From assembly GCA_002803225.1 (NCBI GenBank), contig NXFV01000148.1:1-64000 (forward strand): a stretch of DNA of 64,000 bases, given 5' to 3'. The first letter of the stretch is position 1. Every line of letters starts with the position of its first letter. The DNA is from Gamarada debralockiae. Taxonomy: Eukaryota > Ascomycota > Leotiomycetes > Helotiales > Hyphodiscaceae. The notes beneath the pieces were generated by a model. The model worked only from the letters and a program-made list of their open reading frames with translations. It had not been told where the DNA came from and did no database searches. Both the position numbers and the translations under genes were made by a program. Positions 22,983-35,194 of this stretch are shown here, piece after piece.

Positions 22983-24737
22983 TTTTCCTTCTAGACATGA
23001 TCCAAGCCTCACATTTAGACGGAAAATCAAGACTGTACTCCAAGTCAAAGATGTGTATAGTAGAATGTAAGAAGTGGCCTGAATCACTGGGCTTGGGTGG
23101 GTGATGGGTTTGGTGTGTTCAGCCTAACTGTAAGTGGATGCATGCATGGTCCGATGACAACAGAAACCAGAAACACCCCCAAACAGAAGGCGGTTTTGAA
23201 CAATAGCTATTGGAGAGCAAAAAAGTGACCTTTGTAAAACGCCAACAATAACCTATACGTCGAGTTTTCGTCCAACAAACTACACTTTGGTGCTTCCAAA
23301 GATGTGTTGAGGATAACCTCCATTGCAGGTACGAAGAATTGATACCAAGTTTATCCAAATCCAGAGAAGGTGAAATTAAATACTAGCTAATGAGGCTAGA
23401 ATTGAGGCTGGTGCTGAGCTGCAATGATGAGGGCATTTTAATGTCGAATGTTAGTCGAAAAAAGTCGCCTAAAACTTGGTAACTGCGATCCTGTGCATGT
23501 GAAGCTGATTAAATCCTTAACTTTGAAGATCACAATAGATCAAGGATAGTCGAACGCCTGTCAAATTAATGACGTTGTGGGGAAACCGTCCCGCCGCCAT
23601 CTGAATTTTTCTAAAACAAAGACAAACTGCGCGGAGATCGAGAGCAATATCTCGTGAGGCTTAGGGTACGAATCCAACAATATTCCCGAGAAATTGATTC
23701 CATTAACTGCTAGCACCCTCAAATAAATTGCGGACTTGGGGGCTCGAATGAGGCTCCAATCGCCAGTAAACACCGTCAGATGCCAGGCACTATGAGCCAA
23801 TATGCCCTACCATGAAGCACAAACGTCGACCTGCAGCAGAATAAACGACCTGTAATGGGACATGAAGCTAGAGTTATTTTTCTTCGTCCAAAAGTGGACT
23901 GAAGCTTGTATGCATAGTTGACAACGACACAGCATGTAGCAAGTCCGCTGGGACAAAGGAACAAAAAAGGCGAGGAGCTAGAAGTATCGAAATATTCTGT
24001 TAAAGCGTATATATGATTGAAGACGGACGTACGGACTTTAATATCTGCTCGGAAATATTTGAAATTGGAAAGATGCACCCGCAAGATAGGAGACTGGTCG
24101 TTTGGGTTCAAGAGTTGACCCTAATGAAGTTATTACTCACTAGAGTCAACTTGTCAGAAAAAGGTTTACTTTTAGCGACCACCCGAAGCTAAAGGCTTGC
24201 TTGCGGATGGTCCCATTACAATTTGGGTGCGAATCCCTCGATCAATAGCAGTGATAATCACGTGACACGGACTTTGAATACAGAGCCGCCTTTCTTCGTC
24301 TTGCAAAGTCTCACCTTCCAAAAGCAAAAGATTTGATAAAGAAGTCGTTTGTACAAGTATATTTGCACGTCAGACGGATCACCAAATGCCATCAGTTACA
24401 GAGCTATCTCAAAAATAGATTTCTAAGGGTCAGATTGTCAGACGCAAATCTCTGCACCCTGTCATTGGCCAATGGAAACACGTGCACAAGCCGCCCCACT
24501 ATCAGACGCTACATCTCGCTATCGAATGCGTGCTTTTACTGCAACGCTCTTCTGTCCAAGACAAACTGCAGCGAAATATCGGCCTATATTTAAAGCCCTT
24601 TGTTGGGTGGCTTATCGCACATCGAATCGGTACCAGTACATCAGATCGGACTGCGGTATTTGGGCAGTCAGCGCATTCACATAATCGACACTTCACACTC
24701 CATCCTCCCCTGCTCGCACGAAATTAAAACCATCGCC
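22983..24737. other. long upstream/intergenic region
   Basis: No supported gene; minus-strand open stretches at 23119-23358, 23561-23800 and 23776-24111 resemble nothing I know. The right half is the likely promoter of the bZIP gene. Confidence 0.4.
24207..24265. promoter_or_regulatory. possible CYS3/Cbf1-type sites upstream of bZIP gene
   Basis: ATGGTCCCAT (24207-24216) matches the CYS3 consensus ATGRYRYCAT at 9 of 10 positions. TCACGTGA (24258-24265) is a Cbf1/bHLH-type site. Both lie about 470-530 bp upstream of the bZIP ATG and could allow autoregulation. This rests on pattern only; CACGTG also occurs elsewhere in the window. Confidence 0.3.
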
Positions 24738-26160
24738 ATGTCGCACCTGCACGACTCTTCTGATGACAAAGAAACTGTACCTGCACCTCACAGAGCGCTG
24801 AACATGCCTCCGCTTGAGGAGCAGCAGCCGCAGCCCGCCTCGTCAGCCTTCCCAGCCATGGAACTCTACGAAATGGAAGGCTATGTGCTCCAAAGTCTTG
24901 AACTCCTTGCGACTACTCCTATCAACCAATATTATGGCCCTGAAATTGCTTACAGCGAGCTCGAGCCTTGGACACGCAGTGCCAATCGGAGCCCTCAAAG
25001 CGATACTGTTCCTCCTTGTAAGCTACCAAATCCATTCATATTTTGAAATACTCCCGTCGGTACTTTACCCAGTCGGTCTTTTCATCGAAAGTCATATCAT
25101 ATACTAGTCGATACCTCGTCGAAGCAAAATAGATGCAAGCCCAAATTCTTCAAGCTAGCGTGCTGCAGTACCATAGGAGCATTCGTGCATAGGGCTCGTC
25201 GATTGGTGTCGTTGTGGCCAAGTTGCCAGCATTTATGCACGGAGACTCTTCCTTCTTCTTAAATCCAACCTGATGCATATTTTTCGAGGTATTTATTTAG
25301 TCTCGGAAAGCCAAGAATCGGTGAAAGCACCAGTGTGCTCTTATCGAACGCTGCAAAGTGCAAGAGGTGCATGGATCGTATCATTTCACGTGACCTGGGG
25401 ATGCCCCCTTTTTTTCCTTCTCTTTCCAATCCCCGTTCCAAAGTCCTCAAGTTTCTATCAACCATCGCCTACAACTCGAAATTACCCAAGGGGACCGTGG
25501 CTGGAATCTTGCCACAAATTGGCATACATCTCCTTTGTTGAAGTTATGAATCAATTTAGTGTCGCGTACAGATGTCCCCTAAGATGACAACAGCAAGCTG
25601 ACATACTACTGTGCTAATCAGCTCTCCTTACAACGGTCCCAACTCCACGCTACGATCCTTGGGATGGAAGATCTTCCTTTCAGCAAGTCCATCAGAGAGC
25701 GATTGAGCCTCAGGAACAACTGCAACAAAACGACCCTTGCTTCATCCTCTCCTCGTCATCAGGATCCCAATCCCCTGGTGCTTTGGTGCCTATCTACACC
25801 CAATCCAGTCACTATCACAACAACACAATGTCACAACATCCTTCTTCGCTTGAAAGTACCGACTCGCAAACTAATGTCGAAGAACCCACATTGAAACGGA
25901 AGCGCAACACCGCGGCCAGTGCGCGTTTCCGTGCTAAGAAGAAGCGACAGGAACAATTGATGGCGCAGACTGCGAGAGAAAACGAAGCAACTCTCAACAG
26001 GCTGGAGAACAGGATTGTAGAGCTGGAGACTGAGAATCGTTGGTTGAAGAATCTGCTTATAGACAAGGCTGAGGTGACTACGAGGAACGAAGCCAAAGCT
26101 GTTGCCAGCGAGAGAAAGGGCTATGAACATAAAGATGGTGTGGGCACTTCAAGCCAATGA
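24738..26160 (+). CDS. cys-3: bZIP transcription factor, CYS3/MET4-like
   Basis: Exon 1 is 24738-25017 and exon 2 is 25622-26160. The 604 bp intron (GTAAGC donor, GCTAATCAG acceptor) keeps frame and creates VPPSLLTTVPTPRYDPWD. The product is 272 residues. The basic region KRKRNTAASARFRAKKK (about residues 184-200) and a leucine zipper with L/I/L at heptads (NRLENRIVELETENRWLKNL) match the CYS3/MetR branch, which activates sulfur-acquisition genes in the nucleus. The N-terminal half is low in structure and rich in Q, P and S, like an activation region. An internal ATG at 25827 would give a short form with only the DNA-binding part. The ortholog name is inferred from the zipper; the long intron is unusual for this genome. 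Confidence 0.8.
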
Positions 26161-27336
26161 AGGTGCGCATGTGCACTTACCTAAGCTGCAATCATGTCGC
26201 AGCAAGTCAGGGAAGCGAGGAGGCAAAAGAAGGGGAAACGACAATTCAAGTGAATGAAGATGCAACGGGGTTCTGGCTTTGTTTGGCGTTATACTTGAAG
26301 ACTTGAATATTTCATTGAGATGGTATGCATGACGGAACGCATATTGTAGTGCGAAAGCACGGCTACACCGCATGCGTCGGCGCACCTGCAACCATTTGCA
26401 GCGAGAATGCCACTGCCAAAGGGAATACTTGGACATAATCAGGTTGAAGAATTTGGGTTAAGATGTCACAAAAGTTCGTATGCTCAGTACACGCTAACCA
26501 TGATCTGGTGCAGTCTTACTCCCGAGTGTTTGTGTGGATTGTGCGAGTGCTTCTTTTGACTGAGACTTGCCCCTGAAAACTGTCTTCGGAGCCATCTCCT
26601 TCCAGACCGAAAAAGCATTCAAGTACGACAAGCGGTCGCACGAGCGTTCATCCAATAATAGGAAGGCCATTGTCAGGCCCCTGTCCTCCCTCCGTACAAC
26701 GTTTGCTCGGTCCAATCCGGAGTCCACGATATAACCGTGGGCTGTTGCGTGCATAAGAAACCTTCGACCACTGTTTATCTTAACGATCTTCATGCACCTC
26801 AACAATCAACGTGATAGAGGGATTTAGATGAGGTTTTGGACACATAGTCTAATTGAAGAAAAAGTAATGGAAAGGCGGTATTGCAAACTGCAAACCTCTA
26901 TGAAGGTCGCACGTTCAAGGGTATTTCTGGTTTCCAGAATGTAAAACTTCTTCTCCTTGGAACAGGCGGCATTGTCCAAAATCCTCTGGCAAAAGCCCCC
27001 TCGACCTTCGGCTGGGCAAAAGGCAGAACCCACGCCCCTCTTGAGGCTACAAGTGAACTGCAGAAAGTGACCCTCGGAATACAGTTCTTCTTACACGATA
27101 GGGGCAATAGTGCCCTCATATCTCGGTCCAAACACTCCGGATAAATTGGACACTATACCCACCTTCGCATCATTACTTATTGGCATTCTACTACTGAAAA
27201 TTCTTGAAGAAGTTTTCATAAGAGGGCATGGAATGTATAATAAAGCTCTAAAATATCGGCCCACCTGGTCCACCATCCTGAGTTGAATTTCATCGATTCT
27301 TTTACTGCCGGATTTTTCCAAAAAGTTTGGTAGACA
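26161..27336. other. intergenic, no gene seen
   Basis: Several short open stretches overlap on both strands without recognisable motifs. It holds the 3' flank of the bZIP gene and the 5' flank of the broken transporter. Confidence 0.4.
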
Positions 27337-29643
27337 TGAACTTCTCAGCATCAAACATTACCAATGGCATTAATTACTACCAGAATGAGTCTATAACTGA
27401 CCAATCAACTCCCGTGAGCGCTGAAGTTGTTCCTATCAATTATGCGGCACAAGGGTCGTGGCTGTCGCTCTCGATGACGAGGAGGTTCAGTGCCTAACAG
27501 CCTTTCCCGATAAAGTATCCACAACAAGACTTACCCAGAAACGTCGCAGGGTCCATTTCGATTCTCCTTTTAGGTACAGACATTTAGTGTTTGAAAAGGC
27601 GATGGGGCTTAAGACTGCATGCGCGACGAAGTTTAAATCACAGGTATTGAACTTTCAACTCGTTATATACTCTAACGAACACTGAAACCGACTGCATCAT
27701 GAGTAGGTGTATTTATCGCAAATGCAGTCGGGTCTCCTGTTGTGACCACCAGCGAACCATCAGCAGCGACTTTGATGATCTGGGAATTGCAGGATGGCTG
27801 ATTGTTTCCTTACACGCTGGCAATGTGTACCACGCAATCTCTGGTGAGTGTCTATTAAGTTAAGTCTGCTTTCTGAGTGTCATTAAACTTGTATACTGAC
27901 TGTGCTTTCTAATATGGCAAGTTGAGCGATATCTACGGGCGTGAGAGTACGATTTTGACGTCGTATGTTTCTTCACGGTGGGATGTGGTATATGGTTCGT
28001 GCTTTTGATTTTCCTTGCCAGTCGCTAACCTCCCGGACCCCTTTGCAGCAGAATGCGTCTTTGGTTCTAGCTAATTGCTCGAACAGTGGACTACTAAACC
28101 AGACTCTTCTCCAGATTGTTTTCGGAAGGCTCATTGCAAGGGTTGGAGGAGCGGGTATCAACTGCCTGGCTCCATTATCATTGTAGGTAAGCAAGAGGAT
28201 CTCAACTATCACATCTGCTCTACTGTGCTAAATTTAATCCGCGCTAGATATACTCTCCATACGAGAAGTAGCATCCTGGACAAGCTACGTAAACATCGCT
28301 GCAACGACCAGCCGGAGTCTTGGCGGGCCAATTGGAGCTTACCTTACCGATACTATTGGAACATCACCCATAACACCGCTAAGCTCATAAGTACGCTTGC
28401 TGACAGATGAAGATAGGTCATTTTTAGGACAGTGTCCCTTAACAGTACTAGCACTCTGTTTAGTGTCCGGGAAGCTTCAGATCTCTTCACAGGACGGAGA
28501 CGAGAATCAATCTCATTTCTCGAAATTACGCCGCATTGACTTCCTCGGGGCGATTCTTCTTTCAGTTTCAATCGTCTGCAGTCTACTAGTTCTCGATCTT
28601 GACGGACAGAGGATGCCGTGGTCCGATCCACTCTTTTTGGCATTACTTGGGGCATCCGTAGTGACTGGAAACCTGCTCCTGCTAGTGGAAGGATTTTGGG
28701 CAAAGGAATCGATATTTCCTTGCGGTTGATCACAAATTGGGATGTCGTTACTTCCTATGTGAATCTTGCCTTTCAGATTGGTGCACAGATGGCCGTGGGT
28801 ATTTTCTTTCTCGGAATTTACGTGAAGTCGGAGTATTACATGTTCTAGGTGATGTTGTCAGTTCCAATCTATTTCCAGGTCTCGACCTATGCTTCTGTGA
28901 CTAATGCTGGCGCTCATCCAATGCCATCTGTTATCGGCAATACTTTCGGTGTCCTCCTCTCTGGCTTCGTTATTAGAAGGTTCGCAAGTCGACACTGCTT
29001 ATAATTTGTGATGATTACTGACACACTAAATAGGACTGAACGATACAAATAATTTCCATAATCGGGCCAACATTATCAGTGACTTCATATCTAATCATGA
29101 TACTCACCTGGCGCGGACGCACCTCGTCTCTCGAATCTCTCTTCATAATACCAGGCGGATTCGGCAACGGAATAGCTCTATCTACAACTTTTATTGTGCT
29201 CACCGCGGACGTGGATCCTTGCCAGGCAGCAATTGCCAGTTCTGGGTTGTATCTAAGTTCCAATATTGGACAGGTTGGAGGTCTTCTGAGTATTGCCGCC
29301 ACTGTTCTGCAAAATGCACCTAAGAAGCAGTTGAGGATATCGTTGGAAGGGATGGATGATAGAGAGAAGTTGCGTCAAACAAGAGGATATCAATGCTGAT
29401 TCGCTTCTCAGATCATAGAAGGGCTCTCTCGGATATTGGGTACGTCACTTCGCTACAAAGGCGCCTCGGGAAAATTGTCACCGAAGCTTATGTGAAATGT
29501 TTAACATATACTCACGGTAAGATGAACTCCGTCGATGTCTTCTGGTGTCAAAATGCTGATTGAACTTCTGCACAAGTGTTTCTCTTCTCGGAGCAGTGGT
29601 TGCGCTCACTGCCGCTTTATGCATCAGGGAACATAAACTTTAG
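27337..29643 (+). pseudogene. broken MFS multidrug transporter (DHA2-like)
   Basis: Ordered MFS blocks lie in shifting frames. FIANAVGSPVVTT is followed by FDDLGIAGWLIVS and, after a frame change, TLAMCTTQSL. After an intron, LSDIYGRES is the loop 2-3 signature. Then REVASWTSYVNIAATTSRSL and GGPIGAYLTDTIGTS, IDFLGAILLSVSIVCSLLVL, VPIYFQVSTYASVTNAGAHP, IIPGGFGNGIALSTTFIVLT, ADSLLRS followed by a stop, and finally LLGAVVALTAALCIREHKL at the end. Members of this 14-helix family export toxic compounds across the plasma membrane. Frameshifts near 27790 and elsewhere, and stops near 27818 and 29413, show it is not functional. The N-terminus near 27337 is uncertain. Confidence 0.72.
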
Positions 29644-29811
29644 TGGAAAAGACAAAGGTGCAACTCTCCAGCATAATAACTAAACCAAAACTTTACTCAA
29701 TCGTTCACTTCGATGAAACACAAAACAACCTATCGCAACAGTATAGGCTCAAAAGCAGTCTTTTTGGAGGGCTAAAAACAATCGATTCATAACATAGTTA
29801 TAAAGTGAAGA

Positions 29812-31028
29812 TCATGGCTTGTCCTTCCACACATTGCTGAGGAAATCCTCGATGCTCGTGAGCTTGACATGAGGTAAAAGCTTGTTCCACTCGTCAGAGA
29901 CATCGTATGCACCTCGCTCCGCTCCAAGAAGCGTTCCAATGACAACCGCTTTCGCAAATGTCTCATGCTGCTCTTTTGGGACACTAGGGTGATTGAATGC
30001 TGGGACCCAAGACGTATTGAGATTCCCTGCCTCGAGGTCTTCAACCTTTACTCTGTCGATGGTGAAAGGTTTGCCTGCCAAGAAGCGGTTTAGCGATCGA
30101 TTAAGGAAATATTTTTCAGGCCAGATTCAAAATATGAACTTACCGCGAATCTCTCCTCCGAGCCCAAGGAGTTTGGCTGTAGTGATTTGTCCACCTCTGA
30201 TGCCTCCTACCTCAGGCCATTCTCCTTCATACTCAACCGCAGCAGCGACAACCTTGGCTAGATCTTGGACTGTCGTGAGAGTCAACTGAGCTTCTCCCTC
30301 ACCGACCACAATTGCTCGCCGATGTTCGAAGTCAATTTGAAGAGGAGCAATATTAAGATGTTTGGTGGATGGGTACGGGTAGCTGAAGTAATTCGTGAAG
30401 AGCCCTGGTTGGAACAGACAATATTCCAGTACCTGGTTGAAAGTCAGAATTTCATGAAAGATTTGTTGAGTAGAAGTATAACCTTTCTTTCAGAGTTCAC
30501 TTGCTGAAGATATCGATGGGTCACATCCTTTCCGACGTACCATGGTATTCCACTGTCGCTGCGACTGTCCTCGTTAGCTTGGTGCGCAGACACTGTCAGG
30601 AAACCTACGTTGACCACTCACTAGGAGCAAATCTCCTCACTCCCGCCTCAATACTTGCGTCAATGAGGGTTTTCTCTGCAGAGGTGCTTGCATCGGATGC
30701 ATCGAAGACGAAGGAGAGAACTGTATGGATGCCGAGCAACGCCTTAACTAGGTTGACTTTATCTTTGTAGTCAACTTTTATGGAATAGACGCCTTGCTCA
30801 GATAAGCCCGAGATATCCTTCGAAGGAAATTTAGTAATTGTTACCTTGCAGTGTCAATGACTGGGACTCACCTTCCGGGTGAGGACAGTGATGTCGTGCT
30901 TCTTTTCGGCCACAAGCACGTCAATGATTTCTCTGGCGACATCTAATCAACCGTCAATCTCCACATCTGCTAGAAGTAGCAATGCGATTCTTACTTCCTG
31001 CGCCTCCGGCAAGAGCAATTTTCACCAT
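29812..31028 (-). CDS. NmrA-like / isoflavone-reductase-like NAD(P)-binding protein
   Basis: Six exons on the minus strand: 31028-30995, 30942-30872, 30817-30609, 30564-30483, 30432-30144 and 30074-29812. They sum to 948 nt with every junction in frame (315 residues). MVKIALAGGAGNVAREIIDV is the dinucleotide-binding start (GGAGNVA). Then VLTRK, HTVLSFVFDASDAST, RRFAPSEWST, KVLEYCLFQPGLFTNY, IDFEHRRAIVV, LTLTTVQDLAKVVAAAVE, GEWPEVGGIRG and YDVSDEWNKLLPHVK follow the family in order. Members are cytosolic reductases or redox-sensing regulators; the substrate is unknown. Introns are 44-69 bp. The 30433-30482 intron has a weak GTTATA donor. It is a neighbour of the dead transporter but itself appears intact. 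Confidence 0.85.
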
Positions 31029-33207
31029 ACTGCAATAGCTAGATCTTTAGCGCTGTCTATGATTTCGAAATTTCTTTTCCGCTTATCAAGTATAAGAACG
31101 CTTTTGAATACAGAAAGTTTTATGTTTTTATTGAATAACATCATAAAAGTGTATTAGTAATTGGATTATAAATATCGCGAGTCTCACATAAGAATCGGAG
31201 GGATAGTTGACCGTCAACCCGACCCTAGAGCCTGAAGATGTCCGCGAGGTCAAGCACCAAGAGTTACGCTAATGATGGACGAACTGACCCACTAATTTTA
31301 TGGCTGCGCCAATTAGTGGGCTTCAGCAATACGGTCGTTTTTCATCGATACGGTTTGATTTTTCTGACGCGATAACTCCATTATAGATTGTCTCAACATA
31401 CGATTATTTTTTTTAATAGTGTGAGTACTATATAAAAATAGAATAATAAAGACGTAATATAAGAAATTATTAGGCCTATAGGACAAAAGGGAAGTCCTAA
31501 TATTTTAATTAAACCTCATTATCAACTCTCAAAAATTAATCACCTTACACAAAACCTCAATAACTTTTCAACTAGTAAACTAAATTGAATATCGAAAGCT
31601 GTGATTGAATCTTTATACTTTATTATATTAATATAGTGCAAGTTGTTATATAGAAATATTATTGTGATTTAATATATAATAAACAAGTGAATTTTACATA
31701 TAGTTATAGTAGCATGTGACTATAGTTCAAGTTGGGCGCACTGAATTAAACTCCAAAAATCAAGTTTATTATTAACATTAAATAAAATCTAGTAAGTTAA
31801 AGCATATTTCAATTAAGAAGCATTTAGACTATTATTCTTTATTATCTAAATTATAATCTAAGGTTGCATTGTGCTCTTTTTTATATTCTGAATAGTTTTA
31901 CAAATAAATCATATATAGAAACCCGTTATTATTTTTATAGATTGATTTGATTGATATTCTTACACTGATCTATAGGAGTAGGATTTTATATTTACGTTAA
32001 AAAATATTATGGAGTATAAAATAATATCTGGTTTTAAAACTTTAACTTTACACAAATATTGTAAGGTTGTCTAAGGATTTAAATGTGAATTGTGTTTTTC
32101 TCACTTTAAAATTCGCGAATAATTTTGCTAAGTTCAATATTTAAAAAAATTTCTTACGGACCAACTTGCTAAATCAACTTTTCGGGAGTATACTATCAAC
32201 CTCGCTTATTAATAGTAGTTTCTATCGCGACGCAAGGAGCGTCAATATCCAAAATCAATTCCTATATTAAGTACTCTCATGGATCGCCCTATACGCTGGC
32301 CTTTGCGGCCTCCGCCTCCTACAGCGGTTTACCCTAATATATCTACTGCTTTTACTGCTCTCCAAAGCCCCGCAAAAGCCCACAGATATGCCTTTTTCAG
32401 GAAAGATTCCTAGCCTCCGAAATCTGAACCTACCAAGATAATATATGCTTGTAATAGGAAGGAAAGCCTCAAACTAGGGCTAAAGACCCTACAGTTCATA
32501 AAATAAACCACAAACGTGTCTTGTATTCACATACTAATAACTACTACAGCGCAAGGTTGATAGGTGTATTCTGGAAAGTGGTGGCTGGCAAATTGATTTA
32601 GCTGGTCCCATTTCTTATAGAGATAATAGAGTATTTTTGAAAGAAAACTTTAAAACGACTTACTTATATTATTTATAATTGTGAGATTTAGAGTACTTGG
32701 ATTGAAGTTGGTTTTGTTATTAATTTATAAAGTGGGTGAATTCTACACCACGCACTAACGGCCTCTGCTTGGCAAGAGCCATAAGAGAGCACAACACCGT
32801 CTGCTGGGCATCTGCCTTTGGATAGTGCAGAACTCTAAGCAAGGGGGGAGAGACCTAACCAATACCAAACATTCAAACCCTGTTTAATGAGACCTTGCAA
32901 TTCTTCGAGAATTCCCGGCTTTCGTAGAGTTTCACTTCGGCCCGTGTCTTGTCGGTTAGTCTGAAAATAATCGCCGCATTGGATACATGCCACTCGGCAC
33001 GCCGTACTCTAATTCCACGTCGCACGAGCGCAACGGCCAACTCCAAATATTTCAACGTTAAGCAAGTCTGCTACCAGAAACTTTATTCGGTTCTCTCGCG
33101 TGACGCTCATGCGCTAAGTAGCAGCAAACGGATATTTGGCACAGAAAAGATTCTGTCTCTCAGCCCGGTACGCTGATCCGGCAATTTACAAGTGAAGCTT
33201 GCCGTGC
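31029..33207. other. gene-free, mostly AT-rich
   Basis: From about 31380 to 32280, and in patches to 32760, the sequence is extremely AT-rich with TpA-rich, CpA-poor composition and no ORF of note. The rest (32760-33207) is unfeatured. Confidence 0.6.
31380..32280. repeat. AT-rich, RIP-like block
   Basis: Around 900 bp of nearly pure A/T with scattered CG remnants, no long ORF, and sharp borders against normal-GC DNA. This is typical of a transposon remnant mutated by RIP. The original element can no longer be recognised. Confidence 0.6.
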
Positions 33208-33673
33208 CTACGCGCGCTGCATGACCGCCCAGCTACTCTCGCTCCAGGTGACCTCGACAACCCACGTCTTCACCTTCCATTGCCCGTTAGCTTCCTTCAC
33301 AACCTGAATGTCATAGGTGGATCCCGCCAGCATGCGCTCAGCATTGGGATCTTGGCCTTGACCCGCGCGGTAGGGCTGAGCTAGAGCATTGGCGGTCATA
33401 TGTGCCATATTGGCACCCTCTTTGACGTCAATGCGAACTAGTGAGCAGCTGCTAAGTGTCCATTGGGCCAATGCCGTCGAAGCAGTTCTTGTTGATGTTT
33501 TCTAAGCCCGTCATGACGTTGCCGTTGATGTCCAGGGTGATATCGGGGTCTGTTGCCCAAGCCGACTCCCAGAGAGCCCTGTTGTTGCTGTCGAGGCCCA
33601 GACAAGCGCGGACGATGGTGTCGGCAATCTCCTCACGCGTGCTAAGGCCACTGAGAGACTGTGGGTAGGCCAT
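33208..33673 (-). pseudogene. SnoaL-like (NTF2-fold) protein with a frameshift
   Basis: ATG 33673 starts MAYPQSLSGLSTREEIADTI, then ALWESAWATDPDITLDINGN and NINKNCFDGIGPMDT. There the frame hits TAG, but the next frame continues at once: CSLVRIDVKEGANMAHMTAN, AQPYRAGQGQDP, GSTYDIQVVKE, GQWKVKTWVVEVTWSE. This is the order of fungal SnoaL-like proteins of about 155 residues, small alpha/beta barrels that include cyclases and dehydratases. A single one-base shift near 33455 separates the halves and no intron fits. Otherwise the sequence is well preserved, so the lesion is recent or a sequencing error. Confidence 0.7.
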
Positions 33674-33711
33674 GTGGATATTTGAGTTGTGGTAAACGTT
33701 TATTATGTGGT

Positions 33712-33929
33712 CACCAGGGGTTGACAAGTCTGTCCGGACACTCGAATAATTTGCACCCGTATTTTCTCTACCAGCCACATCAATTAAATAGTTGAAAGTA
33801 GATGGAAGTGTAGAGCAAATTGCAATGAATAATTCTCTCGATTCAGAATTTTTAATTTGTGTTGTGCTGAAAAGTTAAAAACAGGGCTGTACTTTTTAGG
33901 TGTCCGGGCAGACTTGTCAACCCCTGGTG
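33712..33929. mobile_element. fold-back MITE, possibly hAT-like
   Basis: CACCAGGGGTTGACAAGTCT and onward (33712-33741) is repeated inverted at 33900-33929 with about 1 mismatch in 30, enclosing 158 AT-rich bp. The inner ends CAGGGGT...ACCCCTG resemble hAT termini. An 8 bp target duplication is not clear. It sits 39 bp upstream of the ATG of the SnoaL-like gene. Confidence 0.6.
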
Positions 33930-34397
33930 GGTGGATGCCTCTCCAGCGGTGGAAGTCTGGTCTGGAGGATAATGAGTGTGAGATCTTGGACTGGATAGAG
34001 CTGAATGGTTTTTCTTTCAATTGCTGTATCGTGACTGATGCTCCTGACGACAGCCGGGCTACTTATCTATACGGGTGGAAGTAGCCTTAGGCAGACCCGC
34101 GCGTTCTGCTTGCAAAGACGCTATCTCGTAAGTCTGATTTACCGCCGGGTGCCTACGCAAGGGGTGCTACCAGGTTCCCCCACTGATCAACACTTGACGT
34201 AGCCCATGACTTACCCCTCTGCTTACCTTGATTTTTATATCAAAAGCATCATCCAAATCATAGTCTGACCTCAGCTGGGTCCAATAGCAGTAATAAGTAA
34301 TGCGATAACTTAATTTGAGTTCTAATTAATATAGGACGTACGAAGTGGTAGTTCTTAGTCCGGGCACCTAATTTCTAATAAGGGTTGTCGACCTTAC

Positions 34398-34565
34398 TTG
34401 AAGGGAGGCAAGCTTGAGTTTTTATCATTCACAAGCGTACAAGTACTACAGAACCTATTTCTAACTACTACAGATACGACCACTATTGTCTCTCTTCCTC
34501 TATTGCTACTTCTCTGATATACTGTGGTCCCTCCTGTTGCCCTCCCGCTACCTGTAGCTGTTACA
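34398..34565 (+). repeat. LTR-like repeat copy 2
   Basis: Starts near GGGAGGCAAGCTTGAG and ends CTGTAGCTGTTACA; collinear with the copy at 13106-13260. Confidence 0.6.
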
Positions 34566-34574
34566 TTGTACCCT

Positions 34575-34760
34575 GTGGTCCCCTAGGTCTTCAGGGCTTT
34601 CGCAGGTCCAGATCAGCCATACGGGCCTAGACTACTCCTTCAGGGCCTAGGCCTTATTCCAGTCCTTCGGGGCTTCCGTAGTCCCAAATCACTCCCTACG
34701 GTCCTTGTAAATGCAGACCTCTATTCCAAGGGCTCTCCTTCAGGGCTCCCCGACACATAG
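34575..34760. repeat. CCTTCAGGGC-rich repeat block
   Basis: Shares GTCCCCTAGGTCTTCAGGGC and GGCCTAGACTACTCCTTCAG with 59625-59830, with the motif CCTTCRGGGCTTCC recurring internally. Probably the inner part of the same retroelement family. Confidence 0.55.
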
Positions 34761-35194
34761 ACCTAGGCCTGTTATAATAGCTAGTCTCTATAGTAAGCTA
34801 ATTTACAAGCTTTTTCTATTGTAATGGGGGATATGTTTAATTGGACTTTTAAGTTATAAGTTAATCGGTATTAATAAGAGCTCTCTAATTGTGACGGGTT
34901 GCACCCGATGTTATGCTTGGCGCTGAAGCGCCCTGCGCTGTCATGTGAACAGGCGCACAGTTTGTGCCACTGCCACTAGCGGCCACCCCCTTAATTTCTA
35001 CGAAGCAGATTCTTCTTCACTTTTCTTCTTCAGCTAATTCTTCTTGTAATACAAACGAGCTTTTGCACTGCACACTTTGCATTCGCCCCATGACACTAAT
35101 ACTTCTTTTCCTCTATTTTAATAGTATTTATAGCTGTAGCAATATAATTATAAAAAATATCAAGGTATAATTAAGTGAGATCTTAAGGTTGAAG

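Noticed and set aside
24200..24270. tRNA-like T-arm (GGGTGCGAATCCC)
   Set aside because: No acceptor stem, D-arm or anticodon arm can be paired around it.
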